From a candidate division FCPU426 bacterium (GTDB taxonomy: Bacteria > Oederibacteriota > JAAXVQ01 > JAUVAV01), in assembly GCA_030619365.1 (NCBI GenBank), contig JAUXBQ010000011.1:1-20495 (forward strand): a stretch of 20,495 nucleotides of DNA. Direction: 5' to 3'. A program made the translations under genes and the position numbers. This document shows positions 8,230 to 16,704 of the stretch, piece by piece. The notes under the pieces were generated by a model, which did not search any database, was not told where the DNA came from, and saw only the letters and a list, made by a program, of their open reading frames with translations. Every line of letters begins with the position of its first letter. Position 1 is the stretch's first letter.

Positions 8230-9987
8230 ATGATGCGATTGTTTCGCAAGCTCCAGCATGGTTCGCGGCGAGGCCTATGGCCGGCGGTTTCCCGCGCGGT
8301 TGTGGTGGCCGTGCTGGTGAGCGGCGGGGTGTGGACTCCCGGACGGATCTGCGCCGATTTGGGAGAAGCCCAGTTCCGGGACTTTTACCAGGAATTTTAC
8401 CGCAATCCGCATGCGCAGCAAATTCCGGCCGCGCTGGATTACTTCACGTCGCCTCCGCTCCCTGACCAGGATCGCGGCGAAGCTGAAATAGAACTTGCCG
8501 CCCGCGCGCGTTTTTTTGCCGTACTGGCCGACGCCTATCCCGTTGTCTGGCGGCAGGGCGAACGAAATTTCCCGAAAATCTACTGGCCGCGGAAAAACCG
8601 CTGGCTGGAAGTCTTCAAGCGTAATCAGGACGAACAACTAAAAGCCAATGTCCGGCGCTGGGCCTCCCAGGAAGAAGACCATGACCGCCGGATCTGGCTG
8701 GAACAGCTGGTCGTCCAGTCCCGCGCGCCCCTTGAAATTCTCGATCATCCCATCCGCGATCAATCACAACTTGAGGAACACTGGGCCTGCTTTTTTGCCG
8801 TGGGCAATACCCGGGTGGTTAGGAGCAGCGTAGCGCTCCTGGGAAACACCTCGGTGGGCTTCACCTGGCCGCCCCAACCGGAGGGGAACATCGTACGGGA
8901 CTCCCGCAGGTCGAATGGCGCCGTGCGCCTGGCCAAGCCGAAACTGCTGCCCCGGGAACGGCGCTTGCGCGACCGGGCCCGTTGGGACCTGATCAACCGG
9001 GCGGCCCGCCATCCTCTGGTTCGCCAGGCCCTGCTGACGGAAACCAAATTTCTACAGAGTGAACCGGGATTCCCGGTGATGCGGTATCTGGCATATCAGG
9101 CCCTGGAGAGCAGGGACGCCGCCACGGTCAAACGCCTGGCGGACCTGGGATTGTACCAGGGCTTGACCAAGCCGGGAAAATGTTATTTCCAGGGTGTTTT
9201 GGATTTTCTGGAAGGCCGGGAACGGTCTGGGCAGAATAAAATCCGGTCATTGGAACGGGAGCACCGTGTCTGGGCCGAACAACTGCGCGCCTTAGGTGCG
9301 TATCTTCGCCACCGGACCCTGGAAAAAACCTGGCAGCGCACCGCGTTGCCGGCCGGGGGCAAAAAAATACCGCAGCGCGCCAGCCTGGTTGTGAGCGAGG
9401 CCAAAAGCCTGGCAGTGTTGGAAATTTGGGATCTGGAAACCATTCCCCGCGAAGAACGGCCGAACCGGTACTACCGTGAAAAAATAATCGGGAGCGCGCA
9501 GCCGGACCGGCGGTTCAGCCTGCTGATCAACGCCTGGCCCCGCGAAGGCTGGGCGTTTTCGAACTCCCACGCCTACCGTTGGAACAACCGTCAAACCGGG
9601 TGGGTGGCAATCGAGAACCAGGTGGTCAGCGCAGAGATGGCCAAGCTGACCGAATTAATCGCCACCCGGCAACTGCTAAGTGAAACGAATCCTTCCGCCA
9701 TTTTAAAAATCATTGGAACCGGGGGCGTTGACTACGCCGAGCTTCACTACCCGGCTGCCCGGCAGTCCGAATTGTTCCAGCCCAGCCTGGCGGCCATGTT
9801 CCCCCATCAATCGCACCAGCTCCGGGACTTGCGCCTGATCGTGGAATTGGAATCAGGAAGGCCGCTGCACCTGCAGGCGGACCTGGACGTGTTTTCTTCC
9901 GGGAAAAAGATCGCCGTCGGCCGGGTAGAACGGTTTTTTTACGCTTATGACACGTTTGACCTGGATTGGATGGAGCGGTTGCGGTAA
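8230..9987 (+). CDS. Conserved-looking exported protein of unknown function
   Basis: 585 residues; I do not recognise a named family with confidence. Residues 1-42 contain a basic stretch, a hydrophobic segment and a plausible signal peptidase site (ICA before DLGEA). The N-terminal half has the pattern FYQEFYRNPHAQQIPAALDY and later LEEHWACFFAVGNTRVVRSS, which recalls exported proteins with YYxNP and LDxxWxxFFATG motifs that I remember as uncharacterised. The middle is rich in Arg, Glu and Leu and looks helical. The C-terminal third (about 360-585) looks beta-rich with many aromatic residues and ends FFYAYDTFDLDWMERL, which could be a lipoprotein-like fold, but this is a guess. It lies 24 nt after yajC and 2 nt before miaB, so it is probably co-transcribed. 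No strong ribosome binding site precedes ATG 8230; a second ATG follows at once. Confidence 0.8.
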   Translation: MMRLFRKLQHGSRRGLWPAVSRAVVVAVLVSGGVWTPGRICADLGEAQFRDFYQEFYRNPHAQQIPAALDYFTSPPLPDQDRGEAEIELAARARFFAVLADAYPVVWRQGERNFPKIYWPRKNRWLEVFKRNQDEQLKANVRRWASQEEDHDRRIWLEQLVVQSRAPLEILDHPIRDQSQLEEHWACFFAVGNTRVVRSSVALLGNTSVGFTWPPQPEGNIVRDSRRSNGAVRLAKPKLLPRERRLRDRARWDLINRAARHPLVRQALLTETKFLQSEPGFPVMRYLAYQALESRDAATVKRLADLGLYQGLTKPGKCYFQGVLDFLEGRERSGQNKIRSLEREHRVWAEQLRALGAYLRHRTLEKTWQRTALPAGGKKIPQRASLVVSEAKSLAVLEIWDLETIPREERPNRYYREKIIGSAQPDRRFSLLINAWPREGWAFSNSHAYRWNNRQTGWVAIENQVVSAEMAKLTELIATRQLLSETNPSAILKIIGTGGVDYAELHYPAARQSELFQPSLAAMFPHQSHQLRDLRLIVELESGRPLHLQADLDVFSSGKKIAVGRVERFFYAYDTFDLDWMERLR

Positions 9988-9989
9988 AC

Positions 9990-11366
9990 ATGAGCACATT
10001 CTTTCTGCATACCCTGGGTTGCCAGATGAACGTGTACGACAGCGAACGGTTGCTGCATTCGCTAACAACCGCGGGCTGGGTCCTGGCGCCTGAGTGGGAA
10101 GCGGCCGACCTCCTGCTGGTGAATACCTGCACGGTCCGGCAATTGGCCGAGGAAAAGGCCTTTTCCCTGGTAGGCCGCTGGAGCAAACTAAAGCAGCGGC
10201 GTCCCCGCGTATTGATCGGCATGGTGGGTTGTCTGGCGCAGCACCTGGGTCCCTCGGCTTTCCGGCGGGCGCCGGACATTGATTTCCTGGCCGGTCCGCG
10301 CGCACTAACCCGGGTTCCGGACCTGGCGGCCCGCGCTGGGCAAGAAAAGCGTCTCACTGATTTTTCCGTGCAAGCCTTCGGGCCCGGCGCGCCGCCGCCC
10401 TCCGGGCCACCCGTGGCGGCTTCCGCCTATGTCGCGGCCATGGACGGGTGCGATCAGTATTGCACCTATTGCGCGGTCCCCCTGGCGAGGGGACGGGAAA
10501 AATCACGGTCAGTGAACGCTATCCTGGCAGAGGTTTCAGCGCGGGTCGCGGCCGGGACCAAGGAAATTATCCTGCTGGGCCAGAGCATCACGCGCTATGG
10601 GCGGGATTCCGGTCCGGGCGAAGATTTAGCCGGCTTGCTGCGGCACGTGGCAAAGGTTCCCGGCATCAGCCGTTTGCGATTTTTAACCAGCCATCCGGCG
10701 GCGTTTACCGACCGTTTGCTGGACGCCATGCGGGAGCTCCCCGTGGTGAGCCGCACCTTGCATCTGCCCCTGCAGTCCGGTTCGGACGCTGTGCTGCAGG
10801 CCATGAACCGGGGGTACACGACCGGATACTACCTGGCCCTGGTCCGGCGCCTGCGGCAGGCGCTGCCGGACCTCGTTTTGTCCACGGATTTGATCGTCGG
10901 GTTTCCGGGCGAAGGGGAAGTGGATTTTCAGGCCACACTGGATATTCTCGTGGAATGCGATTTCGACACGGCTTTCTGTTTTAAATTCTCGCCGCGGCTA
11001 AACACAGCAGCGGCTAAAATGCCCGGGCAGATCTCTATCCCGGTCAAGGAGTCGCGTCTGGCGCGGCTGATGGACGTGGTCGAGGCCAACGCGATACGCC
11101 GGCGCGCCGCGTTTGTCGGGCGCCGGGAAAAGGTGCTGATCGAGCGTATGGACAGAAAAACCGGGGAACGCCTGCAGGGGCGGACACGGGCCAACCATAT
11201 CGTGAACCTGGACGGCCCGGCCGCGTGGATCGGGCGCGAGTTGGACGTGGACATTATCGCCGCCGGACGCTGGTCCCTGCTGGGAGAGATACCCCGTCCG
11301 GCCCCGGCCAGCGCCGGGGAACCGTTATCAGCTCGCCCGGCGAATGCCGGGGAACACGCTGCATGA
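9990..11366 (+). CDS. miaB: tRNA-i6A37 methylthiotransferase MiaB
   Basis: Radical-SAM enzyme that adds a methylthio group to N6-isopentenyl-adenosine-37 of tRNA. At 458 residues from ATG 9990 it is of normal size. The upstream in-frame TTG at 9966 would overlap the previous gene, so I prefer 9990, where MSTFFLHTLGCQMNVYDSE is the classic N-terminus. The N-terminal cluster Cys are 11, 47 and 81; the radical-SAM triad is Cys154, 158, 161 (GCDQYCTYCAVPLARGRE). A C-terminal TRAM domain follows (about 370-435, with GRTRANHIVNL). The GCQMN-DSE start and GRTRANHIVNL favour MiaB over RimO or MtaB. After TRAM comes a short Ala/Pro-rich tail (PAPASAGEPLSARPANAGEH) in which GCCGGGGAAC occurs twice in the DNA. 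Its stop overlaps ATGA at 11363-11366. Confidence 0.93.
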   Translation: MSTFFLHTLGCQMNVYDSERLLHSLTTAGWVLAPEWEAADLLLVNTCTVRQLAEEKAFSLVGRWSKLKQRRPRVLIGMVGCLAQHLGPSAFRRAPDIDFLAGPRALTRVPDLAARAGQEKRLTDFSVQAFGPGAPPPSGPPVAASAYVAAMDGCDQYCTYCAVPLARGREKSRSVNAILAEVSARVAAGTKEIILLGQSITRYGRDSGPGEDLAGLLRHVAKVPGISRLRFLTSHPAAFTDRLLDAMRELPVVSRTLHLPLQSGSDAVLQAMNRGYTTGYYLALVRRLRQALPDLVLSTDLIVGFPGEGEVDFQATLDILVECDFDTAFCFKFSPRLNTAAAKMPGQISIPVKESRLARLMDVVEANAIRRRAAFVGRREKVLIERMDRKTGERLQGRTRANHIVNLDGPAAWIGRELDVDIIAAGRWSLLGEIPRPAPASAGEPLSARPANAGEHAA

Positions 11367-11380
11367 GGAGAGACCCGAAA

Positions 11381-12388
11381 ATGCCCTTAACGCGCGCGCT
11401 GCTGCTGCTAGGTATCTGGATCTTGCTCGGCGCGGCTACCCTGACCGAAGAACAGCGCTACCAGCAGGCCATACAGTATTTTAACCAGGGAGACGGGGCG
11501 GTGGCCCGCCGGGCCTTTGAGGATTTCCAAAAAGCGTTTCCCAAGTCGCGCTGGTCGCTCGCAATAGAATTGCGCTTGGCTGATCTCGAACCCAACGCCA
11601 ACCAGGCCCTGTCGCGTTACCAGAGCGTGGTGGACAAAGCGGCGGAGAGCGAGTGGGGGCAAGACGCGCGCTGGGGATTGGCCGTGACGCTCTTTGTCCT
11701 GGGGGAGTACCAAAAAGCGATCCCCGCTTTTTCCCGGATCAATGCGCAGAGCGGGCAACGGGTGGGACAAGCGCTGTATTTAACCGGACTCTCCCACCTG
11801 GCCCTCAAACAAGCGGAACGGGCCCGCAACGCCTTTCAGGCCGTGCTGGACCATCACGGGAAAAGCAAATGGGTCGCGCCGGCCCTGGCCGGGCTGGGCG
11901 AGGCAGAATTGGCGCTAAAAGAAACCTCCCACGCCCTGAAAACCTTTGACCGCTACTTGCGGGAATTTCCCCAAGGTGGGTTGGTTCCCCAGGTGATGGA
12001 ACTAAAAGCCCAAGCCCTGGCCAAGCAGGGGCAGGGGGAAGCCTCTGTCAGCGTGCTGCACGAATTGGTCACGAAATACACGGCCAGCTACGAGGCGGAA
12101 AAAGCAAAACTGCGGCTGGCCGAGAGTAAGGATAAATTCACGGTGCAGGTCGGCGCGTTCACCAAACCGGAATACGCCCAAAAGCTGGTCAACCGGTTGC
12201 GCCAAAAGGGATACAACGCCTATATCCTGGTGGGGCGGCAGAGACAGGACGTGTTCAACCAGGTCCGGATCGGCAGCTACACCAAGCGGGCCTTTGCCGA
12301 TAAAATAGGGGAGAAACTCTCCCAGGCCGAGGACTTGCCGTACATTGTGTTGCCCTATGTGGAGCCTGAGACGCCCGGTCTGCAATAA
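11381..12388 (+). CDS. Exported TPR protein with C-terminal SPOR domain
   Basis: 335 residues from ATG 11381, which GAGGAG (11366-11371) precedes at good spacing. ATG 11363, overlapping the miaB stop, would add only MRRDPK. A signal peptide spans about 1-22. Tetratricopeptide-like repeats fill about 25-245, with alternating helices such as YQQAIQYFNQGDGAVARRAF, SALAKEA-type segments and LGEAELALKETSHALKTFDRYL. A SPOR domain is at about 250-330 (FTVQVGAFTKPEYAQKLVNRL, then VRIGSYTKRAFADKIGEKL). SPOR domains bind denuded peptidoglycan glycan strands at septa, so this is probably a periplasmic cell-wall-associated protein, reminiscent of YbgF/CpoB-type proteins though without the usual N-terminal coiled coil. 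The partner is unknown. The operon with miaB appears incidental. Confidence 0.88.
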   Translation: MPLTRALLLLGIWILLGAATLTEEQRYQQAIQYFNQGDGAVARRAFEDFQKAFPKSRWSLAIELRLADLEPNANQALSRYQSVVDKAAESEWGQDARWGLAVTLFVLGEYQKAIPAFSRINAQSGQRVGQALYLTGLSHLALKQAERARNAFQAVLDHHGKSKWVAPALAGLGEAELALKETSHALKTFDRYLREFPQGGLVPQVMELKAQALAKQGQGEASVSVLHELVTKYTASYEAEKAKLRLAESKDKFTVQVGAFTKPEYAQKLVNRLRQKGYNAYILVGRQRQDVFNQVRIGSYTKRAFADKIGEKLSQAEDLPYIVLPYVEPETPGLQ

Positions 12389-12392
12389 TCAT

Positions 12393-12412
12393 CCCCGCTC
12401 TGAAGTGCGGGG
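12393..12412. repeat. Short palindromic hairpin, near copy of the following terminator
   Basis: CCCCGC...GCGGGG with a short loop, directly after the SPOR gene. Its sequence differs from the hairpin at 12472-12491 at only two positions, so the intergenic gap carries two near-identical palindromes. No T-run follows, so it is a weaker terminator candidate. Confidence 0.55.
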
Positions 12413-12437
12413 TATTCTGGTGACCCTCACCCTGAAT

Positions 12438-12461
12438 CCCTCTCCCCTATCAGGGAGAGGG
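12438..12461. repeat. CCCTCTCCC/GGGAGAGGG inverted-repeat element
   Basis: A perfect 9-bp stem (12438-12446 with 12453-12461) and a 6-nt loop, in a context (CCCTCACCCTGAATCCCTCT) that matches a very common dispersed sequence found between genes in many bacterial genomes. It sits exactly between the two CCCCGC palindromes, giving a stacked three-hairpin array. Confidence 0.6.
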
Positions 12462-12471
12462 GGCGAGGTAA

Positions 12472-12497
12472 CCCCGCGCTGAAGCGCGGGGATTTTT
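12472..12497 (+). terminator. Intrinsic terminator upstream of mutS
   Basis: CCCCGCGCTGAAGCGCGGGG forms a strong GC-rich hairpin and is followed by ATTTTTTC. This is a textbook rho-independent terminator and probably ends the block running from tgt to the SPOR gene. It lies 33 nt before the mutS start, so a mutS promoter would have to be inside or before the hairpin array. Confidence 0.8.
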
Positions 12498-12530
12498 TCG
12501 TATATGGAACCGTAAGGAGCGTAATTAACC

Positions 12531-15158
12531 GTGTCTGCCAGTTCGGGAAAAACCTCGCCCATGATGAAACAATACCAACAGCTCAAGTCCGAAAACCCGG
12601 ACGCGCTGCTGCTTTTCCGCCTGGGTGATTTTTACGAGCTGTTCGGCGACGACGCCAAGGAAGCCTCACGTCTTTTGGAGATCACCCTGACGGCCCGCGC
12701 CTCCGGGGAGGGGCGCGTGCATAAAATTCCCATGTGCGGCGTGCCGCACCACGCGGCCGGAAATTACATCAACCGGCTGCTCAAGGCCGGACGCAAAGTA
12801 GCCATTGTGGAGCAAATGGAAGATCCGCGCCAGACGAAGGGCATGGTCAGGCGGGAATTGGTCAGAGTCATAACGCCGGGGACGCTCCTCTCGCCGGAAA
12901 GCCTGGAAGCCCGGCAAAATAATTACCTGGTAGCCGTGGCCGGAACGGCCGAGGCCTACGGCCTGGCGGCCACGGATTTATCCACCGGCGAATTTTTAAT
13001 CTCGGAATTTTCAGGGAAAAACGCCTGGGAAGAGCTGCGTCTCGAAATCGGGCGCCTGCAGCCCTCGGAAGTTCTCCTGCCGGATGATCTCGACCCGGCC
13101 GGGCAGCAGCGTTTCTCGCAAATCAATCACGCCTACTTCACCCGGCTGGAAGGATACCGCTTTGACCCGGACGCCGGGCGCAGCCGCCTGCTCGACTATT
13201 TCAAAGTCTCCTCCCTGGATGGCTTTGGCTGCGGTCATTTCGTGCTGGGTTTGGGCGCGGCGGCGGCGGCGCTGCATTATCTCGCCGAGACCCAGCGCAG
13301 CCCCCTGAGCCACATCCACAAACTCACTCCTTATTCCATCGCCACGCACATGCGCCTGGACGAAGCGACCATCCGGAACCTGGAACTGGTGAAAAGCCTG
13401 GCTGACGGAACGCGGCGGCATACCCTGCTGGAGGTATTGGATTTTACCCGCACCGCCATGGGCGCCCGGCGGCTGCGGCAATGGGTGCTGCGCCCCCTGC
13501 TGGTCCTGGAAGACATCCGCGGGCGCCAGTCCGGGGTGACCGAATTCGTGAAGAACACCGGGTTGCGCCAAAACCTGGCGGAGATTCTCGGCCGCATGCA
13601 TGACCTGGAACGGCTGGCCGGACGGGTGGGCGCGCAAACCGCCACGCCGCGGGATGTCGCGTCCCTGGGCGCTACCCTGAACCGGCTGCCGGAAATCAAA
13701 ACCTGCCTGCCGGAAAACACGGCCGCGCCCCTGTCCCGGGTGGCGGGCCAGTTGCCGGAATGCGCCGCGGCGCGGGACCTGATCCAACGCGCCCTGGTCG
13801 AGCAACCCCCAATTTCCCTGAAGGGCGGCGACATCATCCGTCCGGGATATAATACCGAAGTGGATGAGCTGCGCCACCTGACCCGGGAAGGCAAGGGAAT
13901 CATCGCCCAAATGCAGGCCCGGGAACGGGAACAGACGGGCATAGGCAGTCTCAAGGTGGAGTTCAACCAGGTGTTCGGCTATTATATCGAGGTTTCCAAA
14001 GCCAATGCCAAGCTGGTGCCCGAGCATTATCAGCGCAAGCAAACCCTGGTGAACGCCGAGCGCTACATCACCCCCGAATTGAAGGAGTACGAGCAAAAAG
14101 TCCTTCATGCCCAGGACCGGCTGCTGGACCTGGAGCAGGAGTTGTTTTTGAAATTGCGCGGCCGGGTGAGTGAAACCCTGCCCGACATTCAGCAGGCGGC
14201 CGGGGTGGTCGCCAATCTGGACGCCTTGTTGTCCCTGGCCGAATGCGCGCTCCGCAACCAGTACGCGCCTCCGCAAGTGGATGAAGGCGATGAAATCAAT
14301 ATCCTGGAAGGACGCCATCCGGTGGTGGAGCAACTCACCTCGGAGAAATTCATCCCCAATGACACCCAGTTAAACAAGGACGAGCATAAAGTTCTCATCA
14401 TTACCGGACCCAATATGGCCGGCAAATCCACCTATCTGCGCCAGACCGCGCTTATCGTCATCATGGCCCAACTGGGCGGCTGGGTTCCCGCCCGGCAGGC
14501 CCGGATCGGCTGGGTGGACCGTGTCTTCACCCGGGTGGGCGCGGCGGACAACCTGGCCGGAGGCCAGAGCACGTTCATGGTCGAAATGAACGAGTCGGCG
14601 AATATCCTGAACAATGCGACGCCCCGGTCGCTGGTGATTCTGGATGAAGTGGGGCGGGGGACCAGCACGTTTGACGGAGTCTCCATTGCCTGGTCCGTGG
14701 CCGAGTACCTGCATGACCAGGTGGACGCCAAGACCCTGTTCGCCACCCATTACTACGAGCTGACCGAACTGGCCCTCTCCAAACCCCAGATCAAAAATTT
14801 CAACATCGCGGTGCGGGAATGGAAGGACGAGATTATTTTTCTGCGGAAAATTCTGGAAGGCAGCACGGACCGTTCCTATGGCATCCAGGTGGCGCGCCTG
14901 GCCGGCCTGCCGGACGCGGTGATTGTGCGGGCCCGGGAAGTACTGGTCAACCTGGAAAAAGCGAATTACACCGATTCGGGCGCTTCCCGCCTGGCCGAAC
15001 ACGCCCAGGATACCCCCCAGATGAGCCTGTTTGACGACCAGCAGGCCTCGCGTCTGCTGCAGGCCCTGCGGACCCTCACCCCGGAACACCTGACGCCCCT
15101 GGAAGCCTTGAACGAACTGGCCCGGCTCAAACGGGAATTCGGCGCGCCGGATGAATAA
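12531..15158 (+). CDS. mutS: DNA mismatch repair protein MutS
   Basis: Recognises mispaired bases and small loops and starts mismatch repair through its ATPase; 875 residues, normal for MutS1. The N-terminal mismatch-binding motif LGDFYELF has Phe34 and Glu36, equivalent to the Phe and Glu of E. coli MutS. Connector, lever and clamp regions follow. The ATPase has Walker A GPNMAGKST (626-634), Walker B LVILDE with Asp705-Glu706, then VGRGTSTFDG, FATHYYEL and the dimer-interface helices. The start is GTG at 12531 with AAGGAG at 12514-12519; an ATG at 12561 (MMKQYQQLK) is an alternative. No mutL is in the window. The C-terminal DDQQASRLLQAL end is intact. Its stop lies inside the next gene. Confidence 0.98.
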   Translation: MSASSGKTSPMMKQYQQLKSENPDALLLFRLGDFYELFGDDAKEASRLLEITLTARASGEGRVHKIPMCGVPHHAAGNYINRLLKAGRKVAIVEQMEDPRQTKGMVRRELVRVITPGTLLSPESLEARQNNYLVAVAGTAEAYGLAATDLSTGEFLISEFSGKNAWEELRLEIGRLQPSEVLLPDDLDPAGQQRFSQINHAYFTRLEGYRFDPDAGRSRLLDYFKVSSLDGFGCGHFVLGLGAAAAALHYLAETQRSPLSHIHKLTPYSIATHMRLDEATIRNLELVKSLADGTRRHTLLEVLDFTRTAMGARRLRQWVLRPLLVLEDIRGRQSGVTEFVKNTGLRQNLAEILGRMHDLERLAGRVGAQTATPRDVASLGATLNRLPEIKTCLPENTAAPLSRVAGQLPECAAARDLIQRALVEQPPISLKGGDIIRPGYNTEVDELRHLTREGKGIIAQMQAREREQTGIGSLKVEFNQVFGYYIEVSKANAKLVPEHYQRKQTLVNAERYITPELKEYEQKVLHAQDRLLDLEQELFLKLRGRVSETLPDIQQAAGVVANLDALLSLAECALRNQYAPPQVDEGDEINILEGRHPVVEQLTSEKFIPNDTQLNKDEHKVLIITGPNMAGKSTYLRQTALIVIMAQLGGWVPARQARIGWVDRVFTRVGAADNLAGGQSTFMVEMNESANILNNATPRSLVILDEVGRGTSTFDGVSIAWSVAEYLHDQVDAKTLFATHYYELTELALSKPQIKNFNIAVREWKDEIIFLRKILEGSTDRSYGIQVARLAGLPDAVIVRAREVLVNLEKANYTDSGASRLAEHAQDTPQMSLFDDQQASRLLQALRTLTPEHLTPLEALNELARLKREFGAPDE

Positions 15159-16395
15159 ATGGTCTGCCATGGTCCCGCGCTTCGGGACCTATGGTTTTTT
15201 GAAAAGCCTGATTTTCTTTGATCCCTTTATCATTCTCTTCCTGCGGGAACAGGGAATCTCCTTTTTTGGCATCGGCCTGTTGATCGCCGTCCGGGAACTG
15301 GTAACCAACCTCACCGAAATACCCACGGGCGTGATCGCGGACATCTGGGGCCGGCGCCGCGCCATGCTCGCCTCGTTTGCCAGTTATATCGCCAGTTTCG
15401 CCTTATTTTACTGGTCATCCCATTTTTGGCTATTTGCCGCGGCCATGGTCTGTTTCGGGCTGGGCGAGGCTTTTCGCAGCGGCACGCACAAGGCCATGAT
15501 CATGGAGTACCAGGACCGCCAGGAAGGCCAAAGAGCCTCTACTGTGGCGATTTTCGGGTTCGTGCGGTCCTGGTCGCAGATTGGCGCGGCTCTCTCCACG
15601 CTGCTGGCAGCCGGCTTGGTTTTCATGAGCGGCCAATACCGGATTCTTTTTATCGCCAGCATGCTGCCGTACATCCTGGCCGCCCTGCTCATTATTACTT
15701 ACCCCCGGGAACTGGACGGACGAGATCGTTCGCCGTTGGCGCGCCCGTCCTGGCGCCGCTTTTTAGCCGATACCTTGCGGCGCGTGTGGAAACAGCCCCG
15801 GTTGCGCCGTGCCGTTCTCAACAGCGCCCTGGACAAGAGCCTGTATAAGACCACCAAGGATTATCTGCAGCCGGTCATCGCGGCCGGCGCACTGCTCCTG
15901 TTTCCGTTTTTACCCGCGCTGCTGCCGGACCTGGGGGACAAGCAAACCATCGCCGTGGCCGTGGCCCTGATCTATTCGAGTCTCTACCTGATAGGCGCCC
16001 TGGCCTCGGCCCGCAGCGAGCGGATCGAGAAAGCGCTGGGTGGCGGCGCCCGGGCCCTGAACCGGACTTTTGCCCTCTACCTGGTGATCATGGCCGTGGC
16101 CTGGGTGTCCTTATGGCATGATTGGTGGTGGCTGACCGTGCTGGGTTTTCTGTTCATCGGAGCCATTCAAAACGCCCGGCGCCCGATGATCATCAGTTTT
16201 CTCGGCCAGCATATGCAAGCCAACGAGCGGGCCACCGTGATGTCCGTGGAGACGCAGGTGCAAACGCTCTTAACCCTGATACTGGCCCCGCTGATCGGCG
16301 CGTTCACGGACCTTTTCGGCCTGTCCGCGGTATTCATGGTGGGCCTGGTGGTTTTCTCGGGTTTCGGCTATCTGGTCCGGTGTAAAAAAGATTAA
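15151..16395 (+). CDS. Major facilitator superfamily transporter
   Basis: 414 residues with about 12 hydrophobic helices in two halves. The loop after helix 2 reads LTEIPTGVIADIWGRRRAM, a clear MFS motif A (G-x-L-A-D-x-x-G-R-R). The middle loop is basic (about 190-230). The substrate cannot be told; drug efflux, sugar or organic-acid transport are all possible. ATG 15151 lies 8 bases before the end of mutS (TAA 15156-15158), so the two genes overlap and are translationally coupled. A start at ATG 15169 would remove the overlap. I know of no functional link with mismatch repair. Confidence 0.85.
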   Translation: MNKWSAMVPRFGTYGFLKSLIFFDPFIILFLREQGISFFGIGLLIAVRELVTNLTEIPTGVIADIWGRRRAMLASFASYIASFALFYWSSHFWLFAAAMVCFGLGEAFRSGTHKAMIMEYQDRQEGQRASTVAIFGFVRSWSQIGAALSTLLAAGLVFMSGQYRILFIASMLPYILAALLIITYPRELDGRDRSPLARPSWRRFLADTLRRVWKQPRLRRAVLNSALDKSLYKTTKDYLQPVIAAGALLLFPFLPALLPDLGDKQTIAVAVALIYSSLYLIGALASARSERIEKALGGGARALNRTFALYLVIMAVAWVSLWHDWWWLTVLGFLFIGAIQNARRPMIISFLGQHMQANERATVMSVETQVQTLLTLILAPLIGAFTDLFGLSAVFMVGLVVFSGFGYLVRCKKD

Positions 16396-16418
16396 TCCAC
16401 GAAATACACGAAATAAAA

Positions 16419-16524
16419 TGTCATTCCCGCATGCTTTAAGCGGGAATCCAGGGCATCCCGGCCCATCGCGCATGCTGTTGTCCTAATCGTCCTGGACCCC
16501 GGCTAAATACAAGCCGGGGTGACA
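16419..16524. repeat. 106-nt TGTCA...TGACA-ended palindromic repeat
   Basis: The ends are TGTCA (16419-16423) and TGACA (16520-16524). Inside are two hairpins, ATTCCCGC with GCGGGAAT (16423-16447) and ACCCCGGCT with AGCCGGGGT (16496-16520). An inner pair TCCAGG/CCTGGA (16447-16452 and 16491-16496) would allow a branched cruciform. The layout resembles miniature palindromic repeats of the TGTCATTCCCGC type that I recall as common in several bacterial genomes. It has no reading frame. Confidence 0.7.
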
Positions 16525-16629
16525 GTCATTGGTTGGGTATTTTATCCGTGTGCATGCTCTCGTGTTTTTTATATCTGTTTCATCCGTGGTTTATTCTGCT
16601 TTTTTCTTTCTTTTTACCGAACCCCAGAG

Positions 16630-16635
16630 TATACT
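16630..16635 (+). promoter_or_regulatory. Possible -10 box of the hydrogenase operon
   Basis: TATACT is one mismatch from TATAAT. Transcription starting 7 nt downstream would begin almost exactly at the base of the hairpin at 16641. No good -35 box is visible in the T-rich sequence upstream, so this rests on the -10 alone. Confidence 0.35.
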
Positions 16636-16640
16636 CCCTT

Positions 16641-16704
16641 TTAATATGACGATTGTCTTGGAAGGCATGTAAAGCCTTCGCCGCTCCGGGACCAATCGTA
16701 TTAA
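16641..16704 (+). promoter_or_regulatory. Long imperfect hairpin in the hydrogenase 5' leader
   Basis: Nested complementary segments align over 64 nt. TTAAT (16641-16645) pairs with ATTAA (16700-16704), ACGATTG (16649-16655) with CAATCGT (16693-16699), TCTTGG (16656-16661) with CCGGGA (16686-16691, including two G-T pairs), and AAGGC (16662-16666) with GCCTT (16674-16678). The loop is ATGTAAA, with bulges ATG, C and CGCCGCT. It ends 45 nt before the start codon of the NuoE-NuoF fusion. It could be a regulatory or stabilising RNA leader or a protein-binding palindrome. Confidence 0.5.

Noticed and set aside
12393..12497. CRISPR array
   Set aside because: Only two near-identical palindromes around one different hairpin; no regular spacers or cas genes.
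13011..14333. Long reverse-strand open frame of about 440 codons inside mutS
   Set aside because: It lies wholly inside mutS, whose motifs fit the family from end to end; the reverse translation shows no recognisable domain. GC-rich genes commonly give such frames.
14370..15170. Reverse-strand open frame covering the end of mutS
   Set aside because: Opposite strand of the conserved MutS ATPase domain; no protein family signal.
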